Shown here one piece after another: positions 30,753-43,687 of a stretch of DNA of 64,000 nucleotides. Numbering within the stretch: the first letter of the stretch is position 1; each line of letters opens with the position of its first letter. The notes beneath the pieces are model-generated. The model was given only the letters and a program-made list of their open reading frames with translations, ran no database searches and was not told the DNA's origin. Both the position numbers and the translations under genes were made by a program. Where the stretch lies: the NCBI GenBank assembly GCA_963070105.1, contig OY718808.1, positions 5,247,738 through 5,311,737 on the forward strand, given 5' to 3'. This DNA is from Litomosoides sigmodontis (Eukaryota > Nematoda > Chromadorea > Rhabditida > Onchocercidae).

Positions 30753-33700
30753 ATGCGCGAAATATTTCATTGCTTGCAACAGGTTTATCGGAAGTTTCAC
30801 TTGAATACTTTATTACCGTTTATTATACTGATCTCATATACGCTGATTGGTGCTGCTATTTTTCGAAATCTTGAATTGGAGCTTGATTTACACGAAAGGG
30901 AATTGTTCCGTCGGAACTACGACTATGCTTTTGATCAGGTAAGGTATAAAACTCGTCAGCGCTCTTTTTACTACAGCAGGCTAAAACGATTTCGCTTGTT
31001 ATGAGGTGAAATTCAAGTACAGCAACTGTTAGAAATTTTCGCTTTTAGCCTTAATATTACACTTTTCAAGCTGCCACTCCTGGTTATCGCTTTTTTAATT
31101 AAACAGGTCAATTTTTAAAAATTGAAATAAAAGTTAAGTGAGTCAACTTGCACATTTCATAGGTAACGAAACGAATGTTGGAGTTACGATGCGATGACGA
31201 AGTAATTAGGTACGATAAAAATTTGCAAGTGAGATATACGGAGCAAGCGGTGAATTGGTTTCTTGATTATACAAATCTGACGGACGTCATCCGTGAACGG
31301 AATGCTAGCAGTCCGTGGTCGTGGTATGGTTCGATGTTCTATGCTGGACAACTTTATACGACAATCGGTGCATATTTCGGTATCTTTTGAAGAAAGGAAA
31401 TGAAGGAAACCCTCTCCAATTCTGTTTATTTTTATCGCAGCGCCAGATTATTGATGAGTGATGATGACGTCAGTTAAGAGTTGTGCAATGAAATTGTTTC
31501 CTGCTCGATCGGCTCCTGTATTTAGCTTAGCACCGCTAGTTTTCAGGCTAGAAATTTCACTTCCTCCCCTCCTCTCTCTACTACTTGCCTATTCCAGGCT
31601 ATGGCTTGCCCGCCGCAAAAACTCTTGCTGGACAAATTGCCAGCATATTTTACATAATGTTTGGGATTCCGATTTTTCTGATTATTCTCAAAGATGTTGG
31701 TCGATTGCTGTCACGAACTTTTCGTAAATTTTACAAGCGATCACGAAGTACTGGAAGGAAATTTATCGGAAATGTGAGGAAGATAAGCATCTCAGTAAAG
31801 GTCGGTTCCGTGTCTTTTGATTTTTGAGTAAAATTCGTATTATCTCAAGTGGAACTGTTCTCAAATGAATCCCTTCTTCAAGTGATCTCATAATTTTTCA
31901 CCAATTTTGATTCGTTCACCTTTTTACTTTCAACTTGAAAGAAGGCGTTATTTTCGAAAAATGAAGGATTCGGTTTTTTTTCCAGACGCTATACAATCGT
32001 ACTCATTTACCATCTGCGGCGGGAAGCGTTCATTCATTATCTGTGAAGGAAGTTGATTTAGAACCAGAAGTTGGCACTCTTATTCAGCAAAGCACGAAAA
32101 AATTGTAAGATTTGTTAAATTTATCCCACAAAATATTTAATTGATAAAATTTGAAGATTTAAAGGGAAAAATTAATTGGAAATTGTTATCGCCGTGTTTC
32201 AGTACTCACGAAAATGCATTTTCAATTCCGATTGCCTTAGCGATGCTTATCCTTTGGATTGGTTTTTCAGCGGCTTTATTTTGCCTATATGAGCCTGAGT
32301 GGGGATACCTCACCTCAGTCTATTTTTTCTTTGTATCCATAAGGTATTCCTATGAATCTTTAATTTTGTTTTTTTCCGCGTCTGTCAGAATTTGCCGATT
32401 TATAATTGCTGAAATGACTGCAAAATTAATTAATAAAACGTTTCAGCACCGTTGGCCTGGGCGATATTGTCCCAGGCAATAAAGATATGATGCTTGGCTA
32501 TTTCCTATTAATTCTTGTTGGACTTGCGCTGCTTTCCATGTGCATCAATCTTATTCAAGTCAGTTAATGAAAGTCGTAGGAGTTTGTTGCTTCTTTTGAA
32601 AATTTTGCAATTCGTTTTCTGAAAAAATGGAAATCATTTCATTAGAAGGTGCAGTCGACTATTGTTCACTGTCTAACTTTCTTTGGTTTTATTTCATAAA
32701 ATTTGAGTATCTGAAGGACACAGATAGCAAGACACTTCTACAACTGAGCGCGGAGTGAACTAAGTTTTTGTAAAACCCCTGTGATTCTTTTCTTTACCTT
32801 TCAGTTTTAATCAATAAATACGAATAAAGTTCCATTCACTTAATACTTGTTACCTTCAGGTGGCGTTAGAAAGAATCCTCGGACAACTGCTGCAGGAATA
32901 CATCGACGAAATTGAACGGGTAGCAGCTATTGCAAAGACTGAAACGGATTTTGAATGCAAAGTTTCACCTTTCGAAGTTGGGATGGCTAGTAAGAGTTCT
33001 TTCTGCATGTGTACAAACAGCAGCATCACGTCCTGCTATTATTTCGATAGGTTTAGTATGGTAGCAGTCTTGGAATTAGTGAACCACTGAATCGACTGCG
33101 ACTGTCCGTCCTTTAATTCGTTGTTGGTGGGCGGCTGTCCGCAGCTTCCAGTCTCCTCCTCTTTTGAAATAAGTGTCGAAATAGTCGTGGCGTCGACATG
33201 TAGCATATTTTATTTCAGGTGGTTTGTTAACGGTTCCCCTGGGGAAACAATATAAAGCTATGCGAAGTTTGCCAAGACGATTTAAGGAATGGATTGCGGA
33301 ACGTATTGCAAATAATATGATCGAGTCGCAGTTTGCTGAAATGAATTCTGATGTCGAATCTGAATCAGAAACACCTGATTTATTTCAGAATCAGTTGCAA
33401 GAACAGCAGCAACAACAACGTCAGTTTTCTATTTTATATAAATATTTGACGATATGAAATGAAAGCCAGAAATAATCAAAACTTCAATACTTATTAAAAT
33501 GTTCTCAAAACTTGAATAACTTATTAATGACGTTTTTAGCACCAACATGTAGGATTAGTATGGAAGAAATGTGTTCAAGACCGACATTCCGGGGTGGCGA
33601 TTTAATCGATTGTCTATGGAGGCATATTCCAGCTATTCGTACTGTACAAGCATTGGAAAAAGCGAAATGTTACACCACAAATGATGATTTTCAGTACGTT

Positions 33701-35035
33701 TATCTAAACGTAAGAAGTTTATGTAAACGTAAGAAGAAGATTTGCTCCGATAATCCGGTCACTAACAGCGCTGATAATAAAGCTCATTCATTCGTCACTT
33801 TAATTCAATCTTAAGTCAAATTTTCGATGATTAAATCTAGGAACTCTGAGTTTTTAAGAGTCAGATAGGTAACAAAACACACTTTTACATATTCTTCCTC
33901 GAATTATTCGCACTATTTTATTGCTTGCCATTTCTTTTTTCAGGTCAATGTTGTTTAGCAAGTTTGTGGGGAACTCAAAACTGGAACGGTTTATGGATCA
34001 AGTTCCTGATCCGACACCTCGTAAACATCATGCTGCTACACAAACCGATATTTTGCGACCTGCGAATATTGCTTTCTTTGGAGAGGACACGCATTTTTTC
34101 TGTGGTAAATAAATTCCCAAACCATAGTTGTTAGAAGCAGATATTGTCATGAAGGAAGGGTGCTATATACGTATCTGATCGCAGGTTCACGAGATTCATC
34201 GTCCGTTCAATCAGATATCAGCCGTCGGTCGACCAATTCATTTTCGAATGCTTTTGATATGGAAAGTGTGCTATCAGATGCTTTTGGTGATATTGAATTT
34301 GCGGAAGCATGCGTTCTGTTTGCAGTTGGTGAAGATTCTGCAAATACCTGTTCATCGACTGCCTCTAGTCAAATAGAACAGGTATTGCCAAAGAAACCAC
34401 TTGAATCCTCCAAATGGAAGCCAAAGTGGTAAGCACTTTTTTAATCTACGACCACTGTCTTCCACATAAATCTATCATTTCTTAAATTTTCCTTTATCCT
34501 TCGAATTTGTTTGTGTTGCAAACTCATTGATTGTAATTCTACCGAACTCGCAACTTTAATTTCTCTCTTAATATATTTGTTTGACAACATCTTTTGTGTT
34601 CCACGTAATACCTATGTTTGTATCAGAAATCTTTTGATGCTTTTTTCCTTGCTAATTAGCAATTGAAAATTGTCAGCGTTAAAAATTAAGGCAACAGCAA
34701 TCCTGCAGGAAACAAATATCGAGAGATGTGAAGACAAAATCCTGCTGCGGTGCGATATCTCCCCACTCAGGTGAAAGCTCGATGACTACGCGAAACAGAA
34801 GTTATTGTCGAATTGGGTATTGTTTTATTTACTTCATAAATTATAAGTTTTGGTTGATTTCACTTTGAATCATAAAATTTACAACTCCCGTGGCTGTTTT
34901 TAACTTTCACTTTCCACTCTAATTTTGAAATGTAAGCAATATGAAATTTGCAGTTCACTGCCATCGTCTTTACAACGTTCATCGTTGCAATCGATTCCCT
35001 CACTGTTTTCACGAAAGCGCGGTGAGGAGTTTTAG
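30753..35035 (+). CDS. TWK two-pore-domain potassium channel
   Basis: Potassium leak channel subunit with two pore loops, setting resting potential in excitable cells. Exons: 30753-30938, 31163-31367, 31598-31800, 31986-32104, 32203-32343, 32447-32558, 32860-32989, 33219-33419, 33540-33693, 33944-34104, 34185-34428, 34709-34816 and 34954-35035 (TAG), 681 residues. M1 is LLPFIILISYTLIGAAIF; the extracellular cap follows with N-glycosylation sites (NLT, NAS). Pore 1 has TTIGYG across the exon 2/3 junction, then M2. M3 is IALAMLILWIGFSAALFCLY; pore 2 has STVGLGDIVPGNKDMM, then M4. The filters GYG and GLG are the family pair. A cytoplasmic tail of about 340 residues follows, with a Gln run and Ser-rich ends. 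An in-frame stop lies 9 nt upstream of the chosen ATG, which supports this start. Exon 11 could read through its donor to an early TAA. Orthologue not assigned. Confidence 0.93.
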
Positions 35036-38000
35036 CGAACGAAGTTCTCGAAAATACGATGGCTATTTGACGTTGGACCTTCTACCTTGTCAATTTTTAA
35101 TAAAAGCTGAAGTAAAGAATTCATCGGAAAGGTTGTAAATAAGAATCTGCAACAAGGATGCTGAGTGATCGATCTCAAGGAGGAAGTGAAAATATAAGGA
35201 TGCAAGGGAAAGGAGGGTGCGAAAATGTAGAAGGTGGGAAAACTAGTGGGAAAGTTAATTAACAATTTGTTGTTGATGCATATTTTGATTATAAATAAAT
35301 GCCTTTGATCTATCAGTTACATGGGAGAGAATGACTTCATTAAGAGAAGAAAAATCTGAAAAATACTGAATTTGGATAAATTTTTTATTCGTTTTTATTG
35401 TTGTTAAACATAAGACCCAACTTTTCAGGGTAATCGCATCCGATCACATCCTTTTACAGAAGACAACGAAAATGAAAAAGGCTAAAAGTAAAGAAAAAAT
35501 AGAAAGGAGTGCATACAAATTGGTAATCATGCATAAAGTACATTTCAGGTCACGTGCGACACTGTGATATTCCGTATGATACAGGTTGGATGGGAAAAAA
35601 TTACAGCAATCTCTGTAAAATAATGTCCTTTTCTGTTTTGTTATTAAATTACGGATTCGATGAAAAGATCTGATCTGAAGTTCAAGTGAAAATGTGGATG
35701 TGGAATCAGTGGTACCAGTTGAATCCCCCATAAAATCAGTTTGTAAATGTATGTGCATGAAAGGACTCAATTAATTAGTACACTTTATTTAACCAATTAA
35801 GAACTTGATGTTGCGAAACATATCAGTAAAGTTACCTTGAACATGTCCGACTAAACAGTAAAGCATTTGCTTTCGATATAATTATGGGAATGAATCGATG
35901 CCGAATAATCCTGATGATCGAAATATAATAATTCCCTTAACATCTCACGTCCTCAAGCAAATGCTTCTTTTCTTGTTCCTATCGTCACAACTCATTTACT
36001 CTACTACAAATTTCATTTCAAATTCAGGAAAATGGAATTCTGAAAGACTATACCGAAAAGGTTTTGGACACAACAACATTACACCTTCCGTGTTTACATT
36101 ACATTACTTTATCCGGGTTTCTGTAACCGAAGTTTGTCACTTTACAGTATGAATTTCAGTAGCATTAATATTTTCAGAATTTAAAGCAAACTATTCTTCC
36201 CACTTTTTCCCACAAAAAATTCGTAGATTCAATTTAGTTGTTTTGTAGATTGGATAAGTCAACCACTGAACTGTTTTATGCGAAAGAGGATTAGTAAGTA
36301 AAGAGAAACAATAAGTAGAGAGAGGGAACGACCTAGGTTAATGAAGATTGGATAAAGTGATATTAAGATTCACTTCTACAAGTGGAAACATCACTAGCAC
36401 AAATCGATCTGATGGAGCTGATGGAGGAGAATCGAATATATTCATTTATTGCCCCGCACCTTGACCACGTGCTATTTTAGCTTTAACGGCCCCCAGGTAC
36501 ATCCTAACTCGTCGTCCTTCTCAGCATTCTTCAACTCATACTGGAAAGAATCCATCCCATCTGTGATAGTTCCAAATGAGATCAAATTTCACGGATTATT
36601 TTTGTCACTGGTGAATCACTGCTTCGTGAAAGAGCTGAAGAAAATTTCAGTACGTCAAAACAACTGACCACTTAAATCACCAAAGGCGCTGCCATGCGAA
36701 GCAGTGCAATTTGGTCGAACCGATGGATCCGTTCCATCGATCAGTCATCAAATGCAAGCAGTAATTAGCCAAACAAACCGCATGTTCATTTACAGTGCCT
36801 TTCGAGCATCCCAATAGCTCTTTACTTTTTGTTTGCTTCATCGATGTCCACTTAAACAACAGCACTGCTTTTCTTTTTAGAAATGTATAGTAAATTACTT
36901 GAAAATTTCTTCCAAAGTTCTAAGGTACTAAAATACTAGTGGCATGCTTTATTCGAATTCTAAAAGTTCTTTTCAAAAAAATGAAATGATAATTTTATGT
37001 GCCATCGATGAGGGGAAACGGGAGGATGAGGGCGGAGGTGAAAGTTGGCTTGGAAAGATCAAAAGAGGTTAATCAAATCAAGAGAAGATCAGAGGAAACA
37101 GAAAGGAGAAATTGAAGCACGAAGTGTGCTGCTAGCTGTCAAAGCTTCAAATTCAGTTGAAATGTGCCAGCTTGCTTTCACAGGCCGTCGTGAACAGTGT
37201 CTTACATTTAAATCGAAAATTCGCTGTGTTTTGTATTTCGCAGACATTGCAATTGAAGAGACTGAGAAAAGCTATCGGTGTGCTTTGAGGTGTTTGACGA
37301 CCGTCGTTGTTTACATCGATAAAAAGGACTGTCTGAGCAGTTCACTCATCGTCAGAGACGGAAAACGAGATGGATTATCTATGCGTGGATTGCCAGTTCG
37401 TGTTAAGTTATAACGATTGAAATGATCAAGCAATGCTGCGCAGAGAAGAGAGTACTAAGTTAGCGAAACACAGTAAGCTGATGAGCATGCAAATTTTACA
37501 CGTTCTGTTTTCTTCAAATTTTCAAATTGTTTTCTCCACGCTGGTTCACTGCATAGTTTTCTGACAATTAATTGAAGTAAAATAGTAGCAAAATTTTTTA
37601 AAAAGGAATCACTGGAAGGCATTTTTTAGCTCGATTGGGAACAATTGAAATTCGTTTGGTTAAAGAATTGGATGAATTACGACGTAATTTGCATAAATGA
37701 AGGAGGAAAGATGTGCAGGGGAAATGAGCTGTTAAGAGTAGATAAAATGAATGTTCGCAAACAATCACTTCAAGAAAATGAATGTGAGGCTCAGAAGACC
37801 TCCAAATCATGATGCATTAAACCCAATGAAATTTTTAAAGTTAAACCAAATGTTATAATAACGTCATCATTGCTCATTTGCAAAAGTACTTTTAATAAAA
37901 AATACAAGTGTCCAGTTGAGATGAGCATTTGAAGCATTAAAATAAATCTTTTGGTGCAAATTACAAAGGCAAAAAACTTCCTAAACTGGTAGTACCCTTC

Positions 38001-38041
38001 GTCAAACTAGAAGTAGCAATTGATGTGCGACTTTAGCTTAA
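35036..38041. other. Convergent intergenic region
   Basis: About 3 kb between the tail-to-tail ends of the TWK channel and the homeobox gene. It should hold both 3' UTRs. Several open frames of 70-120 codons occur (the longest 37045-37413) but none has a recognisable motif or splice partner. Confidence 0.55.
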
Positions 38042-41000
38042 TTACCAGGCCCATCCATTTGACATGTAGTAATGTGAAGTGGAAGGCAGAATGGAATTGG
38101 TTGCGGTGAAATAACTGCCATTCGATGTATTTGATGCAGGACAGGGGACGGTGCCTGTACCGAAATCGGTAGGACACGGCTTCCCATCGTGTACCAGCAT
38201 CTGCACCGGAATCCGTTTTGATTGTGCGAAATTAACAGTTGACATCGGTGTGTTACTCTGCGCCTTATCCTGACAGGTTTTCTTCGTTTTGTACCTGAAA
38301 AATTGAAATGGAAAATTTTTTGGAAATCCTTACAATCCTACCTGTGCTTCGCTTTGAACCTAAAAAAAGTATGCGGCATCAGTTTTGTTAGCAAAAGGAT
38401 TAGGAGATACGAAATTTAATAGCATTTCTCGGGTTTTTCACAAATAATTATTTTAAAGTTTGTAATTTTCTTTCAACAAAATAAAATTAAGCTTAAAATT
38501 CCCTCATTTTGCTGGGACAAAGAACCTGCTCGTATGAATTACGATTAATTGATGGATAAAGTTTTAATAAATACCTGTGATTTTGAAACCAAATCTTCAC
38601 TTGTGTGGGTGTTAAGCGAATTTGCATAGCAAGCTGCTCACGTTCGGGCGCAGAAAGATACCTCTGTGTACGAAATCTTCTTTCAAGTTCGAAAGTTTGC
38701 AATTTTGTGAAGAGTACCCGTCGTTTGTGTTTTTTCTTCTTTCCTCTTTCTTCTGCAAGCAAAAGCACAAAAAACTGGTAGGGTGGAGCAAGACGAGAAA
38801 TATTGGTTTTTTTACATTCTAGAAAATACGCATGTATTTGAGGGGTGCGAAATTTTAATTTAAAATAAAACAACCACCTTCGTCCTCATTAAACGTTTCG
38901 CTTTCGTTGAGGACATCTGTTATATCTTCACTTCCTCTTTTGCTAAAACATTAATATCGTGAATTTCTTGTTCATTCTCATTTCACCATTGTTTACACTA
39001 TCCATTGATCCGATAGGTGCAATATGACATTACGCAATTCCAGTACGTTACGTTGAATGGTTCATTAGAATCAGGTCAAGATTTCCTGGTAGGCCAACAA
39101 GATTCTCAAGTACCTGATTACGCTAGCATCGTTAGTATCCTCCTCATTTTCAGATTGATTATAATGTGACGAAGTGGGCAGTAGTGTTGGCTCCAAATTC
39201 TTGCCAACCTGGCTGGAACCATCATTTGGTGCGTCGATTATTTCAAACCTGAACAATGCAATTAAAATTGCTAGCAATTAAACTTACTTAGTTCAACTTG
39301 CAAATTCCAACAAATTTTCATTATACAATGATTTTTAACTTTAGAAATAAGTGTTTCTTTCATTCTTGCAAGTTCCCTGTTCGCTTTGGATGGACAACAA
39401 ACCCGAGAGATGCCGCAGGTGATGTAAGATAGGAGTGATGTGCGTGAAGGCCGCGATCATAGGCTGGATAGGATGCGTTGCATGGCGAGGAATATGACGT
39501 ATCAAATGCCGGTGAGGCACGATGGCATCCTGGATGTTGTTACTACTACAGATCGAATAATTATTATCAATTATCAAATTTGCATAGCATTAGGAAGAAG
39601 GACATCATAATTAAGCTGAGAGTATGGGAAAGTACGAATTTAAATAGCAGTGTATTTGAGAACACTGTGATCTTTGCGATAATGAGAAATTGCTGTGGAG
39701 GAAGCGGCACCCTTTAAATTACTTTATATCAACGAACAATTACCGCCGAGCAACGGTAAATGATCGGTCCAAGATGATGAAGGATAGTTGCAACAGTTGC
39801 CCACTCCTGTACCATCGAATACATTTGGCTTCAGCAATTCATACCTGAAGAAATGAGTTTTTTCAAGGATTGGGATTAATATTATTCAAATTTAAAAAAG
39901 CGGAAGTTCCAAAAATAATTTAAATGCTTGTTAAAATTAAAAAGCGAAAACTTTATCAAATCAATCTATGCATATTATATTTTAATAGGTAAGTGATGCT
40001 TCTTGTATAAAGCAAAAAAATTATGTTTCATGTAATTTGATATGCATATGCATGGCATAAATAAACAAAAATAACTTAAATTGCTCTTCATATCACTTGC
40101 CTCTCTTCCTCATAACGAGAAATCCCACCTAGTAAAATCTTCGCATTGAGGAAGATTAAGACTATATGTCGCGAATAGCAATAATGGTTCTTCTAAATTA
40201 AAAATTCAAAAGTGATTTGATCCAAACAGAATTGGAAACAACATGGAGCAACTACGGATGGAATGGATTGATTCCGAACTTCACCACTAGCGAGGAAAAA
40301 AACAAACAATCTAGGTAGGACAAAACAGGTTCTGTGAATATTATGTTCTAATTAGGTCACTTAAAAGTGAAGCGTAAGGAAAACTCAAGAAACGCGAAGT
40401 TCCAAGTTCAGCTTTACGTTCTTCTGCTGTGTTACTATATCGAATAGAATTTGCATAGAGCGATCATTAAGTGAAAAAGTTGAAAAAAGTTCCAATGAGC
40501 TAAGTTCGATGAAAAAGCTAAGAGTGTCATCTATCACTCTGTGTGAAGTTCGTGAGATTGGTTCTCTTTTCTCATTTATTTCAATTCTTCAAAGTTTCTT
40601 ATATTTTGTAAAAAAAAGTTAAACTTATCTTTTTGCTATTCAAATTACTTCTCCCGCTCCTACTGCTCATTAAAGATTGCCGTATAATCAGCTGAAGCTA
40701 AATTTAATTTTTGTAAGTTTTAAATTGGTCTCCTTTTCTATGCAATTTAGTTTTTCATTAAAGGGAAGATGTATGGATGCTACAGGACGAACAAGAATAT
40801 AAATAACTTCAGTATGTTATTTTTCAAAAAACTGGGCATACAAATTTACTGCTACCCCACGTTCAATAGAAGAAAGAGATGTGAAATTTGAAAATGCTGT
40901 TAAGCCTGAAACGTTGAAATGTGGTGGTAATAGTTTTCCACGAAATATATTTCGAAGGATCGAAGGAAGAGAAAGTCACTGTTTACTTCAGGACTGGTAT

Positions 41001-41584
41001 GAAACAATGTTAATGAACTGAGCAATGAGGTGATTCACTAACGGATAGAGATGTATTTTTTAGAATTATTCCTTATGAATCGAAGCTTATTCCATCTCAT
41101 TTCTTTTTTCCTCTCTCTCTCTCTCTCTCCCTCTCTCTCTCTTCATCCACACATTTTATTAGAATTAGTAATGTTAGCAGCACATTTCGTATTTCTTTGA
41201 GCACTTCATTTATCAGGAAAGAAACAGGCCCGACTAATGAAAGCTTAATGAATCCCATCAGATCGCTTGAGATATTTTGATAATTTAATCCCTCACAGTT
41301 GAAATATTTCATTTCGATTTCACAGAGAATTTCAATTCTTCACAACTGTTCACTGTACTTTTCATTTCATTGTGCACTTACGCCAAAAATACTTCAACTT
41401 ACTTGTTGGTGATGAATGTAGCAGTTGCTGGAGTGGCATTAGTAGTGGGTGGACATTGCGAAGTTACCAGCGCGTTACAACAGTTAGACCCCGACAGTCC
41501 ACCAATTGCTGTTGCCGTTGACCCGGAAGAGGTGGCGGCAGCCGCATGAGCGGCTGCAAATGCGGAAGCATTCAACGGGAACAT
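38042..41584 (-). CDS. NK2-class homeobox transcription factor
   Basis: DNA-binding developmental regulator of the NK2/Nkx2 class, probably nuclear. Exons: 41584-41403, 39844-39744, 39529-39403, 39248-39114, 38942-38878, 38752-38575 and 38294-38042 (TAA); 346 residues, all phases matching. The N terminus is Ala/Ser/Thr-rich ([20 protein letters not shown]); the middle is Tyr, Ser and His-rich, then acidic ([14 protein letters not shown]). The homeodomain contains [20 protein letters not shown] and [18 protein letters not shown]. Tyr at position 54 after QNHR is diagnostic of NK2. Downstream, [14 protein letters not shown] fits the NK2-specific domain. Closest class by eye is Nkx2.2/CEH-22, which in C. 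elegans drives pharyngeal muscle genes; other NK2 genes (ceh-24, ceh-27, ceh-28) are not excluded. A possible microexon splits the homeodomain end (see 38342-38359). Confidence 0.93.
38342..38359 (-). other. Candidate 18-nt microexon in the homeodomain
   Basis: Between homeodomain exon 38752-38575 and the last exon lies GTTCAAAGCGAAGCACAG, preceded by TTTTTTTAG and followed by GTAGGA. Its 18 nt keep phase and would insert FKAKHR after QNHR, before YKTKK. It matches the first 18 nt of the last exon at 13 positions, so it looks like a copy of that exon's start. Reading through its donor instead would stop after QNHRFKAKHR. Confidence 0.5.
41110..41142. repeat. CT-rich microsatellite
   Basis: (CT)n with one C interruption in the region between homeobox exons 1 and 2. 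Confidence 0.95.
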
Positions 41585-42579
41585 AAGCTTTTTAGGCGAA
41601 CGCGTGTTCCGATACTATCTTTGTCGATTGTGAAAAGAAGGCGGTTGTCAACAAGTGGAGTTTGAAATAGAAGTGAAATAAAGTCAGATAAGTTATTAGC
41701 TGATGGACGTAAGCAAGATTAACTTGCTGGTTCAGCTCAATTTTGCAGAACAAATTAATGTGTAGTGTGAGTCATTGATCTAGCCGAAAAAAGCACTGTT
41801 GAGCTACTACCTCTCGAAGGTACTGGAAAAAATTCTCCACTACCACTCGACATACTTAAAAAAATCTAGAAAGTGAGGATAAGTTTGTTGCTGATGATGA
41901 GCTCCTTCATAGCTAAATTCAGATTAGTATTTTATCCGCCCTCCTCTCCCCCCCCCCCCCCCCCCTCTAACATTTTTAGCATTCATCATTGAGCGGTATT
42001 TGCCTGATCCTCTTCATTTACGTGATCTGTTGAAGTGTGACTCTCTGAGATATTCCACCGTCTCTTTAAGCAAACTTTTCAGAGGAATGGAAAGAGACAG
42101 TAAACTAAAGGAGAGACTGAACGACTTATTCAAGCAACACTTTTCCGCCTGTCGTACAGCCTTAATCGTCAAACTATTTCTTGTCATTTGCACAAATTCT
42201 CGAATTCCAACTTATACAATTAATCTCTCTGGTCGATCAGACGAAAAAATGTACTCTGAAAAAGATGCGGGAGGGATTTTAACTTATGTTGGCTGAAGTG
42301 TGATATTAGGTTAGCTTTCTATCTGTGATATGCAATTCAATTTTTAAATTTCGTCTCTGGATTTCAAGCATAATATGAATGACCTGCTCTTCCCTGCATC
42401 CTTCAACGCGTCATGGGAAATTACCGAAATCCCATTTGGTTGCATCACGTCAATTTAGTTTTTAATTTAATCGTCCGAAAGAAATCATCAATTAAGGAGC
42501 AATTACAAGAAATAATCATGTATACGAGCAGTTGTAAATTTTTAATTAACCAAAAATCATATACTAAAATTTGATATTT
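41585..42579. other. Upstream region of the homeobox gene, with C18 run
   Basis: About 1 kb 5' of the homeobox start and 3' of a small minus-strand ORF. It holds an 18-base run of C at 41948-41965 and should contain the homeobox promoter. A plus-strand frame at 42000-42296 shows no known motif. Confidence 0.5.
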
Positions 42580-42870
42580 CTAATGAGCATTTAACATAGG
42601 CCAATATTGACCATTAGATTTTGCATTCCCAGACATGATTACAGATGGGGAAGATTGTCGTATACCGCAGTAGCTATAGTCATCGTCTCGAATAACAGTA
42701 TTGTAAACAACGACAGTAGCTAACAGGAATAACGAAGTGGAACTGTACCCTTCGGGTTTACCCAATCTGTAAACATTCCCCATTCTATTTTTACTTTTAC
42801 TTCCTACGACGACATCACGAACGATCTTCCTGGCAGTTTCATCTCCGAGTGCGCGCATTATAAAAGCCAT
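42580..42870 (-). CDS. Small single-exon ORF, 96 residues, unidentified
   Basis: I do not recognise this. The frame runs from ATG 42870-42868 to TAG 42582-42580. A strong acceptor (CGTTGCAG) ends at 42888, leaving a 17-base leader before the ATG, as expected of a trans-spliced nematode mRNA. The product begins with a basic, helical stretch (MRALGDETARKIVRDVVVGS), has one hydrophobic segment (SSTSLFLLATVVVYNTVI), and ends with a polar, Ser-rich part. It could be a small single-pass membrane protein or a terminal exon of something larger. The intact length and splice context are the only support. Confidence 0.4.
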   Translation of the reverse strand: MAFIMRALGDETARKIVRDVVVGSKSKNRMGNVYRLGKPEGYSSTSLFLLATVVVYNTVIRDDDYSYCGIRQSSPSVIMSGNAKSNGQYWPMLNAH

Positions 42871-43687
42871 TTTATACGATTAAATTGCTGCAACGAATGT
42901 CATCAAACACTGAAACAGAAGGATTTTTTGAGCATTCTTATTTTCTGATACATATGATAGATACTGTTTCGGTTATAAAAGATAAGTGACGCTAAGTCAG
43001 CGTTTTTTAAATGACCGTAAAAAAACTTTTAAAAAACAAAAAAATTATCGAAATTTAGGAAGTATGAATAATAAAGAGGCCTCTAAACTTGTAGCAAACA
43101 CTGAGCATTCTACCAAAAATTCGTCTCAGATAATCAAAAAGTAAATTTCTAAAACTTCAGTTCTTTACCAAATATTTATTTCATTGTACAAAGTATGCTA
43201 TTTACTAACTACATTTACATAGCAGCATGAATAAAACTATAAGCGTCCTTTACGCCTTCTAATAATTTTGAAATTTGATTATGCAACTGATAGTATCAAC
43301 AATTTATAAGCTCAAATTATGCAACATATAAAATTATTAAATATTTAAAAATAAACGTCAAACGTAAAAACGCCAAAGATATTTTTAGTGTTTCATTCGA
43401 AGAAACAATGTTAATACTATCATTCGCGTACAGTTATCTACCAGCAAAATCACTGTCCTAATTTTACAGTATGAATTACTAATGATATTCATATTTCAGA
43501 GTGATATGCGAGAACTGCTACATCACTACTAGTTTCATGCATTCCACTACATGTTCAGTCATAGAGCACTAAAGTGCTGTTCGATGAGTGAAGATAGCTA
43601 GAGAGGTTAGTTGCCATACAATAACAAACAATTAAATTCTGATTTGAAAATTCAGTACAAAATCTAATTTAATGAAACTTTCAATAT
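42871..43687. other. Intergenic
   Basis: Very AT-rich, with no coding exon I can support. It should hold the 3' UTR of the pepsin-inhibitor-like gene and the promoter of the small ORF at 42580-42870. Confidence 0.5.

Noticed and set aside
30584..30781. Upstream exons for the TWK channel (MSAGGLREDQ, then GEAFQWIARNARN)
   Set aside because: They join each other in phase but not the channel frame, which has a stop just upstream of ATG 30753.
37045..37413. 122-codon plus-strand frame
   Set aside because: Begins at a non-ATG codon, shows no domain or splice partner, and lies in a convergent intergenic region.
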